Shown piece by piece: positions 44,241 through 52,510 of a DNA stretch of 64,000 nucleotides; the stretch's first letter is position 1, and every line of letters starts with the position of its first letter. The stretch covers positions 3,100,001 to 3,164,000 of the forward strand of contig NZ_VSRV01000001.1 in assembly GCF_008122525.1 (NCBI RefSeq), in the 5' to 3' direction. The stretch is from Marinomonas sp. IMCC 4694 (GTDB lineage: Bacteria > Pseudomonadota > Gammaproteobacteria > Pseudomonadales > Marinomonadaceae). A program made the position numbers and the translations under genes. Under the pieces are notes generated by a model, which worked only from the letters and a program-made list of their open reading frames with translations, made no database searches and was not told where the DNA came from.

Positions 44241-45413
44241 CTAGTTAACAGACATTTGTAGCAGCTTTGGCGTAATAAATACAAGCAATTCAACCTTTTC
44301 TTGCTGTTCTGAGCGTCTTTTAAACAGTTCGCCTAACAAAGGAATGTCACTGAAAAAAGGCACTCGGCTTTCTGACTCAAAACGCTCTTCCCTAAAAATT
44401 CCGCCCAATACTAAGGTTTCTTGGTTTTTTACCACTACTTGTGTTTTCAGTCGGTTGGTATTTAAACTGGGTACACCGTTCACTAAATCCCCTACCGAGT
44501 CTTGATGAATGGTTAACGTCAGCAATATCCGCTCGCCATCTTTAACAAAAGGGGTCACTTCAAGAAGCAACGCCGCTTGGCGAAATTCAACACTGACTTT
44601 GTCATCGCTGACCGTTTGATAAGGCACTTCCGTTCCTGATTCGATGCGGGCGGTTTGCCCTTCAGATGTCACAATTTTAGGTTTCGATACCACATTCGCT
44701 AACCCTTCACTTTCCATCATATCTAAAGTGAAACCCAATAAACTTGAGCCGCCGATGGCAGAAAAATCGAAGCTGGCCGACGGGGTTAAGGCGCCTAAAT
44801 CTACCGCACCGCCCAACGTAGAACGAACACCATTAGACAGTGTGGTTTGCCAATTCACCCCGAATTGTGACTGCGCATTGCGGCTCACTTGCGCAATCTG
44901 AGCACTGATTTCAACCTGTCTTAATGGCGCATCAAGCCAGACTAAGGCTTCACGGACCGCCTCTGACGACTCGCACGAAACGGTTACAATTGAGTTGGTT
45001 CGATCATCCACAATTAAAGATAAAGAGGGATACAAAGCTTGTAAATGCTTACCGACAGTGCCTGCCTTAGCGTGTTTTAATTCCCACAACGCCTGCTGAC
45101 AAGCCGCTGATGGCTCTTTCAGCGTGGCCGCTTGCGTTGGCATCAAAACCGCAACATCGCCTTGCCATTGCAGTGTAATATTCGGGTGTTGTGCCACGGC
45201 TTCCATCACCTCTTTCCAGTTCGCATCTTTGATCGACAAGGTAAGTAACTCGTTGATTTCCGGACTAATCACCATACTTTCATTCATCTGTGAGGCCAAC
45301 CACGGCAATATGTCTTGTAAAGGTCGGGACTCGAAATACACATCCATGGCCATCACCGGCCACCCTGCCAGCAAGAAATACATCACACACCCTCGACCAT
45401 ATGCATTAATCAA
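44241..45413 (-). CDS. pilQ: Secretin of the PilQ/HofQ type, short form
   Basis: A 390-residue outer-membrane secretin. An N-terminal signal segment (MINAYGRGCVMYFLLAGWPVMA) is followed by an STN/N0-like domain (residues about 23-90), an N1-type domain (ALWELKHAKAGTVGKHLQALYP) and the secretin core with VSKPKIVTSEGQTARIESGTEVPY and LVLGGIFREERFESESRVPFFSDIPLLGELF. It lacks the AMIN domains of full PilQ and has the size of E. coli HofQ. The TTG start has AGGAGG five bases upstream and overlaps the previous gene, so it is accepted. It would form the DNA-uptake or pilus pore. Confidence 0.88.
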   Translation of the reverse strand: MINAYGRGCVMYFLLAGWPVMAMDVYFESRPLQDILPWLASQMNESMVISPEINELLTLSIKDANWKEVMEAVAQHPNITLQWQGDVAVLMPTQAATLKEPSAACQQALWELKHAKAGTVGKHLQALYPSLSLIVDDRTNSIVTVSCESSEAVREALVWLDAPLRQVEISAQIAQVSRNAQSQFGVNWQTTLSNGVRSTLGGAVDLGALTPSASFDFSAIGGSSLLGFTLDMMESEGLANVVSKPKIVTSEGQTARIESGTEVPYQTVSDDKVSVEFRQAALLLEVTPFVKDGERILLTLTIHQDSVGDLVNGVPSLNTNRLKTQVVVKNQETLVLGGIFREERFESESRVPFFSDIPLLGELFKRRSEQQEKVELLVFITPKLLQMSVN

Positions 45414-46146
45414 GCAAACCTCCTATTTCTCGAACACTTAACGCTCGTTGAGTGCCGTCGTCACCCATGAAAACAACATCATCAAATGATACCCTGCTTA
45501 CCGTTAAACCGGCTTCAGGCAGCCAACTGCCCACCTGCACCCAATAACGCTGCTTCTTATATAACAGTAAAGCAGATGTGGTCCCCTCAGCTTGCATCGT
45601 GGACAACAACTGCCAATCGTCTTTCACAAAACGCTCGACGTGCAAACGCACTGGCACCCAATCGCGATATTCACGATTGGGTGCAGGGGTGAGCACATGA
45701 AACACCAAGCGCGCCTGCCAATTACCATCCTCTTCGCGCCGCCAAGACACTGACGATACCGTCAGCGCGAAGCGCGTTTGCACGTCTTCCAATACCGTTT
45801 GCCATGCAAGCAACGGCGCGGTTCCTTCCACTAACCAGTGTGTAGCGATACCAGCCTGTGTCGATTCAATTCGATGATGCAACCAAGGGGCCGCGTCAAA
45901 AACGGCATGCTCCAACGCCTCATCTTGTTGCTGTATTTGCAGCCAATCACGATGGGCTTTCTTTTCGAGCGTGACCGAATTTTTCCACGCCTGCCTTGCG
46001 ATGGATAACGCCGGATACCAGGCGGCCAATTGCAAGACAATCAACAACACGACGATGGCATTATTGAGGCGACGTAGCACAGATATAAGCCGAGCCGCTT
46101 TAAACCACCTCCTTTTAGTGTCTTTGAGAGACTGAGACAGAAACAT
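45406..46146 (-). CDS. PilO/PilP-like (HofO/HofP-like) inner-membrane protein
   Basis: A 246-residue protein with one membrane segment near the N-terminus (NNAIVVLLIVLQLAAWYP, about 28-45), a coiled-coil-like stretch, then a periplasmic domain and a final part (TVSRVSFDDVVFMGDDGTQRALSVREIGG) in the place where PilP would be. Sequence similarity is weak, and the call rests on position between the PilMN-like gene and the secretin and on the GspM/PilO-like topology. It begins inside the upstream gene, with AGGAGG six bases before its ATG, and its stop overlaps the pilQ start. Confidence 0.6.
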   Translation of the reverse strand: MFLSQSLKDTKRRWFKAARLISVLRRLNNAIVVLLIVLQLAAWYPALSIARQAWKNSVTLEKKAHRDWLQIQQQDEALEHAVFDAAPWLHHRIESTQAGIATHWLVEGTAPLLAWQTVLEDVQTRFALTVSSVSWRREEDGNWQARLVFHVLTPAPNREYRDWVPVRLHVERFVKDDWQLLSTMQAEGTTSALLLYKKQRYWVQVGSWLPEAGLTVSRVSFDDVVFMGDDGTQRALSVREIGGLLD

Positions 46147-47095
46147 CCATCACCTCCTGCTGATTGGACACCGACAGCGCGGAACGAAGTGAGCTGACCT
46201 TCCATTGCCACTCTGGGTACTGCTGCTGCCAATAAGGCAACAGTCGGTCAAGTTCCTGCTCGGATACGGTCATTTGAAACGCCATGCTTGAAGCGTCACC
46301 TTTTACCCACATCAGGCGCACGCTGTTGGGCAAGGATTTTAGTAGAACTAATACGGCGCTTGAAAAGTCATCGATTTGCTGGAAACCCAGCCATGCATCC
46401 TGGGTTTGTCTATACGTGTCTCGTAGGATGAGGGCGTGATCGCTGCGATGCTGTAACCCAATCCAATAAGCTCCAGCTAACCCGTTCACGAACGCACTGA
46501 GTAAAATGAGGACGCCCCATAGGCGTCGTGTTTTATGACGGGTATTATTTTTCGGCTGATAAACTTGCAGGGCATTGCGCTGACAATACGCCCCCACTAG
46601 GCGAGGACTATGCGCTTTCATACCCAACCATTGACTCACTGACAGAATAAACATCGTTTCAGCCCATCCTTGAAAAGGAACACGCAGCTGATCCGCCCAG
46701 TCTATTGAACAGGCCAATACCGTCAAGTGTGCTTGCTTATCCACAAGCACCGTTTGTTGGTATGTAAACAGCAATGTTTCAGGGGGGGAAAACGTCGTCT
46801 CAACCGCATAACTCAAGGCCGCCATGGGCAGTAGCGAAGGCGGGACTAACGAGCCCATTGAGTGTTGTGAGACCGACAACCAGCGATCGGGGACGACAAT
46901 CACCAATCGAGACACCTTGGGCAGGCATTCCTTTGGCTGTACGCTCTTCTGAATCGTCAATAAACGATCGGCATCTGGCGGTGGATCAGTGTGCATGGCA
47001 CTCTGTTTGACTGACTCGAAAGCATCGCCAATCGCGTGCAGTGAGCATTGTCGCGCTGAATACACCGCCACAGCGTCATTGGGCGTAAGCTTCAT
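46115..47095 (-). CDS. PilM/PilN-like (HofM/HofN-like) fused protein
   Basis: A 326-residue protein. The first 180 residues resemble the sequence-poor HofM/GspL-type cytoplasmic part (RLVIVVPDRWLSVSQHS, LLPMAALSYAVETTF); a membrane segment follows (LWGVLILLSAFVNGLAGAYWIGL, about 190-212), and the rest resembles the PilN/GspL periplasmic domain ending near an EWQWKVSSLRSAL strand. No ATP-site motif of true PilM is recognised. It is the first gene of the three-gene pil-type operon, divergent from ponA, as in the standard ponA-pilM arrangement. Ribosome site AAGGATG upstream. Confidence 0.6.
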   Translation of the reverse strand: MKLTPNDAVAVYSARQCSLHAIGDAFESVKQSAMHTDPPPDADRLLTIQKSVQPKECLPKVSRLVIVVPDRWLSVSQHSMGSLVPPSLLPMAALSYAVETTFSPPETLLFTYQQTVLVDKQAHLTVLACSIDWADQLRVPFQGWAETMFILSVSQWLGMKAHSPRLVGAYCQRNALQVYQPKNNTRHKTRRLWGVLILLSAFVNGLAGAYWIGLQHRSDHALILRDTYRQTQDAWLGFQQIDDFSSAVLVLLKSLPNSVRLMWVKGDASSMAFQMTVSEQELDRLLPYWQQQYPEWQWKVSSLRSALSVSNQQEVMDVSVSVSQRH

Positions 47096-47253
47096 CTTTC
47101 ATCCTTGAAATAATAAGCAGAAAATATGGCAGTTTTGATTACTTTCTATACTAAACCTTTACTAAGATAACATGATTTGCAGCAAAGTTAAGCGCCAATT
47201 ATGACGACATCTTAGGTATAATGATTTTTTCTTTTCACTTTAATTAGATTGAT

Positions 47254-49695
47254 ATGGCCAAGACCTTTAAAATACTGCTTCTTCTCGGTCTCTTTGCGAC
47301 GTTGTCTGCTCTTGGGATCACTTACGCCATTTATAACAATGTGAAAGACCGCATCCCCACGGTTGCCGAACTAAAAGACATCGAATTAAAAATTCCATTG
47401 CGTATTTATACCGCGGACAACCAGCTAATTGGCGAATTTGGAGAGCAACGCCGCACTCCAATAAACTATTCTGAAATACCACAAGGTTTAGAAAACGCGA
47501 TCTTGGCCGCCGAAGACACCAATTTTCATCATCACCCTGGAGTCGATGTCTTAGGCCTAGGTCGCGCCGTCATGCAGCTCATTACCACAGGACAAAAACA
47601 AGGCGGCGGCAGCACCATCACCATGCAAGTGGCCAGAAACTATTTTTTGTCTTTTGAGCAAACCTATACTCGAAAATTCACCGAGATTTTTATCGCCTTA
47701 AAAATGGAGCGTGAACTGAGCAAACACGAAATTCTTGAGCTCTACATCAATAAAATCTATCTGGGTAATCGTGCGTATGGCTTCGAAGCCGCATCGCAAG
47801 TCTATTATGGAAAAAGCCTAGCCGAACTGAATTTAGCGCAATTGGCAATGATCGCTGGCCTACCCAAAGCACCGTCTCGTTTTAATCCTGTGGTGAATCC
47901 TTCTCGTGCACTGATTCGTCGTAACTGGATTTTACAACGCATGCTGTCCCTTGACATGATCGATAAAACAGCCTATCAAAACGCCGTTGAAGCGCCCATT
48001 ACGGCCAAAAATCACGGCATCATGCCAGACATTGAAGCCGACTACATTGCTGAAATGGTGCGATCTGAATTGTATGGTACCTTTGGCGATGATCTTTACA
48101 GCACCGGTATGACGGTGTACACCACGATTCATTCCAAACGACAGCAAGCCGCCAACGAAGCAGTCTTTAAGGGTGTATTAAGCTACGATATGCGACACGG
48201 CTATCGCGGCTCTATTGAAACACGCACCGATCTTATCAATGCACCGCTCGAGGCTCAACAACAAGCACTGAACGCCATAGACGCTTTCAAAAACTGGCAA
48301 TCGGCTCTCGTGATCAGCACCAACGACGCCACTGCAGACCTTCGCTTGGCCAATGGTCAGCGCATTACCCTCACTTGGGATGGTATAAAATGGGCGAAGC
48401 CTTACCTCAGTGAAGACGCTCAAGGCCCCGCACCCACACTTGTAAGCGATGTGTTAGTGCCCGGCGATATGGTTCGTTTACGCCCAGACAAGGATCTGGG
48501 GTGGATACTGGCTCAAAAACCTGAGGTTCAAAGCGCCCTTATTTCACTCAACAGCAAAGATGGCGCTATTGAAGCTTTGGTGGGCGGGTTCAATTTTTAT
48601 GAAAACAAATTCAACCGCGTAACCCAATCCAAACGCCAGCCTGGGTCTAACTTCAAACCCTTCATATACGCCAGCGCCTTAAACAGTGGTTATACTGCCG
48701 CCAGCATTATTAATGACGCCCCCGTGGTGTTCAATGACAGCAATCTTGCTACGGCCTGGCGCCCGACTAATGACGGCGGTAAATTTTATGGACCAACGCG
48801 CTTACGCCAAGCTCTGTACCGCTCTCAAAATATTGTTTCTGTGCGCTTGCTGGATGAGTTAGGCGTACGTCCGACACTGGAATTTTTACGTCGTTTTGGT
48901 TTTGATCCAGACGAATTGCCACATAACTTATCGTTATCGCTGGGCACCGCCAGCTTGTCTCCGTTACAAATCGCCACCGGCTATGCGGTGTTTTCAAATG
49001 GTGGTTACCAGGTTCAACCTTATCTTATTGATAAAGTAGTGGATCGAAACGACGTGAGCCTATTTCAAGCCAATCCCGTGACGGTCTGCGTGGCTTGCAC
49101 CTTACTCGAAAAAACCACCGACGGCGAACCTCAAATGGGGCTGTTTGATACCAGCAAAGGCATTGTCAGCCTACCCATTGCCCCGCAAGTTCTGGACCCA
49201 GAAGTGACTTACATTATCTACGACATGATGCGAGACGTCATTAAATATGGCACCGGGCGACGGGCAAGAGTATTAAAACGCGATGACATCGCTGGAAAAA
49301 CTGGCACTACCAACGACGGGCGGGACGCTTGGTTTTCTGGCTTCAATGGTGATCTTGTTACCTCGGTCTGGAGTGGCTTTGATAACGCCACACCATTGGG
49401 GCGCGGCGAATGGGGCGGCTCTGTGTCTTTGCCATCTTGGATTGACTACATGCGTGAAGCGCTGAACGATTCGCCCTCTTCTTTTGTTTACAAGCCATCG
49501 TCGTTAGTCACCGTGAGAATTGATCCCAAAACCGGTGAACGCGCACTTCCAGGACAATCAAACGCCATTTTTGAAATCTTCCGTAAAGAGAATGTTCCCC
49601 CACAGCGCGAATTAAATACACCGTCGGTCAACACTACCAACAGCGACGCACAAGAAGAAAAACAAGACAACAACGTATTGGAAAACTTGTTTTAG
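47254..49695 (+). CDS. mrcA: Penicillin-binding protein 1A
   Basis: An 813-residue bifunctional cell-wall synthase (PonA/MrcA). One N-terminal membrane anchor (ILLLLGLFATLSALGITYAIY), a GT51 glycosyltransferase domain with AAEDTNFHHHPGVD and GGSTITMQVARN, an OB-like insert, and a transpeptidase domain with the active-site SNFK of QPGSNFKPF, YRSQN (SxN) and GKTGTTND (KTG). It polymerises and cross-links peptidoglycan. It is divergent from the pil-type operon. A TATAAT -10 box stands at 47217-47222, 31 nt before the ATG, without a good -35. A terminator follows. Confidence 0.96.
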   Translation: MAKTFKILLLLGLFATLSALGITYAIYNNVKDRIPTVAELKDIELKIPLRIYTADNQLIGEFGEQRRTPINYSEIPQGLENAILAAEDTNFHHHPGVDVLGLGRAVMQLITTGQKQGGGSTITMQVARNYFLSFEQTYTRKFTEIFIALKMERELSKHEILELYINKIYLGNRAYGFEAASQVYYGKSLAELNLAQLAMIAGLPKAPSRFNPVVNPSRALIRRNWILQRMLSLDMIDKTAYQNAVEAPITAKNHGIMPDIEADYIAEMVRSELYGTFGDDLYSTGMTVYTTIHSKRQQAANEAVFKGVLSYDMRHGYRGSIETRTDLINAPLEAQQQALNAIDAFKNWQSALVISTNDATADLRLANGQRITLTWDGIKWAKPYLSEDAQGPAPTLVSDVLVPGDMVRLRPDKDLGWILAQKPEVQSALISLNSKDGAIEALVGGFNFYENKFNRVTQSKRQPGSNFKPFIYASALNSGYTAASIINDAPVVFNDSNLATAWRPTNDGGKFYGPTRLRQALYRSQNIVSVRLLDELGVRPTLEFLRRFGFDPDELPHNLSLSLGTASLSPLQIATGYAVFSNGGYQVQPYLIDKVVDRNDVSLFQANPVTVCVACTLLEKTTDGEPQMGLFDTSKGIVSLPIAPQVLDPEVTYIIYDMMRDVIKYGTGRRARVLKRDDIAGKTGTTNDGRDAWFSGFNGDLVTSVWSGFDNATPLGRGEWGGSVSLPSWIDYMREALNDSPSSFVYKPSSLVTVRIDPKTGERALPGQSNAIFEIFRKENVPPQRELNTPSVNTTNSDAQEEKQDNNVLENLF

Positions 49696-49710
49696 GCTTT
49701 CTTATTGTCT

Positions 49711-49749
49711 AAAAAAAGGCGACTCCTGAAACAGGAATCGCCTTTTTTA
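49711..49749. terminator. Bidirectional terminator between ponA and the malic enzyme gene
   Basis: An A7 run, a stem AAAGGCGACTCCTG / CAGGAATCGCCTTT with one mismatch and a T6 run. Confidence 0.92.
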
Positions 49750-49770
49750 TATTACGACTTGTCGGGGTGA

Positions 49771-51039
49771 TTAAGCACCGAAATGATCAAGACTTTCCAA
49801 CGGGTAGAAATCTGGGTAGGGCAACATAGCCACGCCAGAATCAATCGCGGCTTGCGCAACAGCTGCAGAAATAACATTAAGCAAACGTGAATCCATTGGT
49901 TTTGGCAAGATATACTCTTTACCAAAACTTAACGCCGTACCGCCGTAAGCCTCAACCACATCGGCTGGGGCTTCTTCTTTCGCAAGCTCTTTCAGGGCAT
50001 GAACAGCAGCAATTTTCATTTCTTCGTTGATCTTGGTCGCCCGAACGTCCAATGCACCACGGAAAATGAAAGGGAAGCCCAGCACGTTGTTTACTTGGTT
50101 CGGATAATCCGAACGACCCGTTGCCATGATCAAGTCACTGCGTGTTGCACGAGCAAGCTCAGGGTTAATTTCTGGATCTGGGTTAGAACACGCAAATACG
50201 ACTGGATTTGGTGCCATCATCACCAATTGATCCGCCGATAATAGATCTGGGCCAGACACGCCGATAAACACATCCGCGCCATTCATGGCATCGTCTAGTG
50301 TGCGCTTGTCCGTATCAATCGCGAACATCGTTTTGAACTGGTTCAAATCGTCACGACCAGAATGGATCACCCCCTTACGGTCTAATACAAAAATATTATC
50401 ACGCTGCGCGCCACACGCCATGATTAGCTTCATGCAAGCGGTCGCGGCAGCACCGGCGCCCAAACAAACAATCTTCGCGTCTTCCAGTTTTTTGCCTTGA
50501 AGCTCAAGCGCGTTCAAAAGCCCAGCTGCTGTGACGATCGCGGTTCCATGCTGGTCATCGTGGAACACAGGGATAGAACAACGCTCGATTAATTGACGTT
50601 CGATTTCAAAACATTCTGGCGCCTTGATGTCCTCAAGATTGATGCCACCGTAGGTATTAGCAATGCGTGCCACGGTATCGATAAACGCTTGTGGGCTTTC
50701 AGATTCTACTTCCACGTCAACCGAGTTAATACCAGCAAACCGTTTAAACAACAGGCCTTTGCCTTCCATTACTGGCTTACTGGCCAAAGGACCTAGATTG
50801 CCGAGTCCTAGAATCGCAGACCCATCAGAAATGACGGCGACCAAGTTGCCTTTGCCTGTATAGCGGTAAGCATTTTCTGGATCTTTAGCAATTTCACGGC
50901 ATGGTTCAGCCACACCAGGGCTGTAGGCCAGTGCAAGATCTCGCGCCGTGGCCGTTGGTTTACTGATGGTGGTGCTTAATTTACCCGGTACTGGAAATTC
51001 ATGGTAATCCAGCGCGGCTTGCTTTATATCTTCTGCCAT
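49771..51039 (-). CDS. Malic enzyme (short form without phosphotransacetylase domain)
   Basis: A 422-residue NAD(P)-dependent malate oxidoreductase that decarboxylates malate to pyruvate. YSPGVAEPCREIA, the lysine/acid block IRQ-region DIKAPECFEIE, HDDQHGTAIVTAAGLLNAL and the cofactor site VCLGAGAAATACMKL are clear. It is about half the length of MaeB (near 760), because the C-terminal phosphotransacetylase-like domain is missing; such short forms are common. It is monocistronic and convergent with ponA. Confidence 0.93.
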   Translation of the reverse strand: MAEDIKQAALDYHEFPVPGKLSTTISKPTATARDLALAYSPGVAEPCREIAKDPENAYRYTGKGNLVAVISDGSAILGLGNLGPLASKPVMEGKGLLFKRFAGINSVDVEVESESPQAFIDTVARIANTYGGINLEDIKAPECFEIERQLIERCSIPVFHDDQHGTAIVTAAGLLNALELQGKKLEDAKIVCLGAGAAATACMKLIMACGAQRDNIFVLDRKGVIHSGRDDLNQFKTMFAIDTDKRTLDDAMNGADVFIGVSGPDLLSADQLVMMAPNPVVFACSNPDPEINPELARATRSDLIMATGRSDYPNQVNNVLGFPFIFRGALDVRATKINEEMKIAAVHALKELAKEEAPADVVEAYGGTALSFGKEYILPKPMDSRLLNVISAAVAQAAIDSGVAMLPYPDFYPLESLDHFGA

Positions 51040-51207
51040 TGTGATGTTTCCGTCTGTTTGGTGTTATTAATAAATTTTATTGCCAAATAGTGCCTTGTTT
51101 CGACGAATATACGCCCGTCAAAAGTAGCACTTTATAATGTAGTGTGGTCAGAATAGTCGATATCACCCTGACTTTAAAGCGTAAAAACCATAGGAATAAT
51201 CTATCAA

Positions 51208-52017
51208 TCAAGGATTAAAAGACGCCTTGATGTCGAGCAAATCATTAGGGTGTCTTACCGAAAGAACCCAAGAGGCAAAGTCTGAATGCCGACTCTTCCT
51301 TTGATGTTGCCAACCACGCACTTCGATTACCTTCCCTTCAAGAGAAAACACACGCTGGGCGGGCCAATAATTCGTCGCGTTGGACGGCAAGTTAATAACT
51401 AGATTCTGATCTGTTTCTAGCCACCAACCTCCTCGATTCTGAGTGATTGAAGTGATGTTGACACGAGAAATTGCAAATCCAGCTTTTGGCCGCCATTGCA
51501 AAGGGTGTTGCCATAATCCCTTATGTGTATTGCGTGCGATACCTTCAGACGATTTAAAACAGTCTTGATATTCCAAGTTGGGTGGAACCGCAATACGATA
51601 ACCCAGTCCTTCGGATAGTAACCGACTCGTTAGTGAAATACGATCTTTATCGAAAAGGTAGTACAGGTTGCGACCGTAGCGATCACTATCGTCTTTTGCG
51701 CGTTGAAGATAGACAAATTGCCCAAGCTGAGCACGGAGAAAATCGGTAGCTTGCACGGCATAAGGCTCGTGACGACCTTTTTTGTGGTCAAGTTCGGGGG
51801 TATTAATGCCCACCAGCCGAACTTTTCGCCCATCGGCTAGGTGTATTGTATCGCCATCCACCACCCTTTTAACCTTGGCCTTTTCAAGCCCCCCTGTTGC
51901 CATGCAAAGCTCCGTCGCTTGGGCGGCACTCGCGGGCAAAATGACAAGTGTGATAAAGCACAAAAACAAAAAAAGCGCCGAGTAAGCTGGGCGCCTTTTT
52001 AATGCGATCACGGTCAT
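51208..52017 (-). CDS. Secreted SNase-like thermonuclease
   Basis: A 269-residue protein with a signal peptide (hydrophobic LFLFLCFITLVILPASAAQA, cleavage near residue 34) and a staphylococcal-nuclease domain (about 46-170): VKRVVDGDTIHLADGRKVRLVGINTPELDH, then AVQATDFLRAQL and RAKDDSDRYGRNL, with the catalytic Arg/Glu/Arg pattern. Members cut DNA or RNA in a calcium-dependent way outside the cytoplasm. The C-terminal 90 residues are of unknown type. Its first ATG lies 8 nt after rpmE and its signal-peptide codons contain a terminator-like hairpin; GTG at codon 3 has a better ribosome site (GGTGG, 7 nt away). Confidence 0.85.
   Translation of the reverse strand: MTVIALKRRPAYSALFLFLCFITLVILPASAAQATELCMATGGLEKAKVKRVVDGDTIHLADGRKVRLVGINTPELDHKKGRHEPYAVQATDFLRAQLGQFVYLQRAKDDSDRYGRNLYYLFDKDRISLTSRLLSEGLGYRIAVPPNLEYQDCFKSSEGIARNTHKGLWQHPLQWRPKAGFAISRVNITSITQNRGGWWLETDQNLVINLPSNATNYWPAQRVFSLEGKVIEVRGWQHQRKSRHSDFASWVLSVRHPNDLLDIKASFNP
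51968..52000 (-). terminator. Terminator hairpin after rpmE, inside the nuclease signal-peptide codons
   Basis: Minus-strand AAAAAGGCGCC, a 10-nt loop and GGCGC-TTTTTTT (one bulged C) form a textbook terminator 26 nt after the rpmE stop. It lies across codons 6-17 of the nuclease gene as annotated. Confidence 0.75.
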
Positions 52018-52025
52018 GCCACCAA

Positions 52026-52241
52026 TTACTTAGTCGTACGACGTGCTCCGAAACGCTTGTTAAAGCGATCAACACGACCACCCGTGTCCAACATTTTTTG
52101 TTGGCCCGTGTAGAAAGGATGACAGTTGCTACATACGTCGATGTGCATGTCTTTGCCTGCAGTTGAGTTAAGGTTCAGAGTGTTACCACAAGTACAAGTT
52201 GCAGTAAGCGCTGCGTAAGTTGGGTGGATATCTTTTTTCAT
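52026..52241 (-). CDS. rpmE: 50S ribosomal protein L31
   Basis: A 71-residue ribosomal protein of the zinc-containing (C+) form: Cys16 and Cys18 in TCTCGNTL and CSNC further on (DVCSNCHPFYTGQQK) form the CxC...CxxC site. The ending GGRVDRFNKRFG is conserved. It binds at the 30S-50S interface. It is divergent from priA, the usual arrangement in gammaproteobacteria, and is followed by a terminator and the nuclease gene. Confidence 0.96.
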   Translation of the reverse strand: MKKDIHPTYAALTATCTCGNTLNLNSTAGKDMHIDVCSNCHPFYTGQQKMLDTGGRVDRFNKRFGARRTTK

Positions 52242-52510
52242 TGTAGTTACCTTAAAGTTTGGTGTGCCGCCACTTGATCAATAAAAATGGGCTATTGCCG
52301 AGCCAAGCACCGCACGTTTTGTTGTACAGACATTGTACAGAGGATCCAAGAGTGGCGTATTTTAGGGATCTATTAGCGAATCAGCAACCTTTTTATCCCG
52401 CATCCCACATAAATTTGTGGCTCGCACCCAAGCATCACTCTGACGTACACTTACGGTTTCTATAGTAAGCTCTATTAACACAGTCAACTCTACAAGGTCT
52501 AACCTAACGC

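Noticed and set aside
52259..52465. Plus-strand open frame of 68 codons between rpmE and priA
   Set aside because: It has no ribosome site, no recognisable family and unusual composition; it overlaps the divergent promoter region of rpmE and priA.
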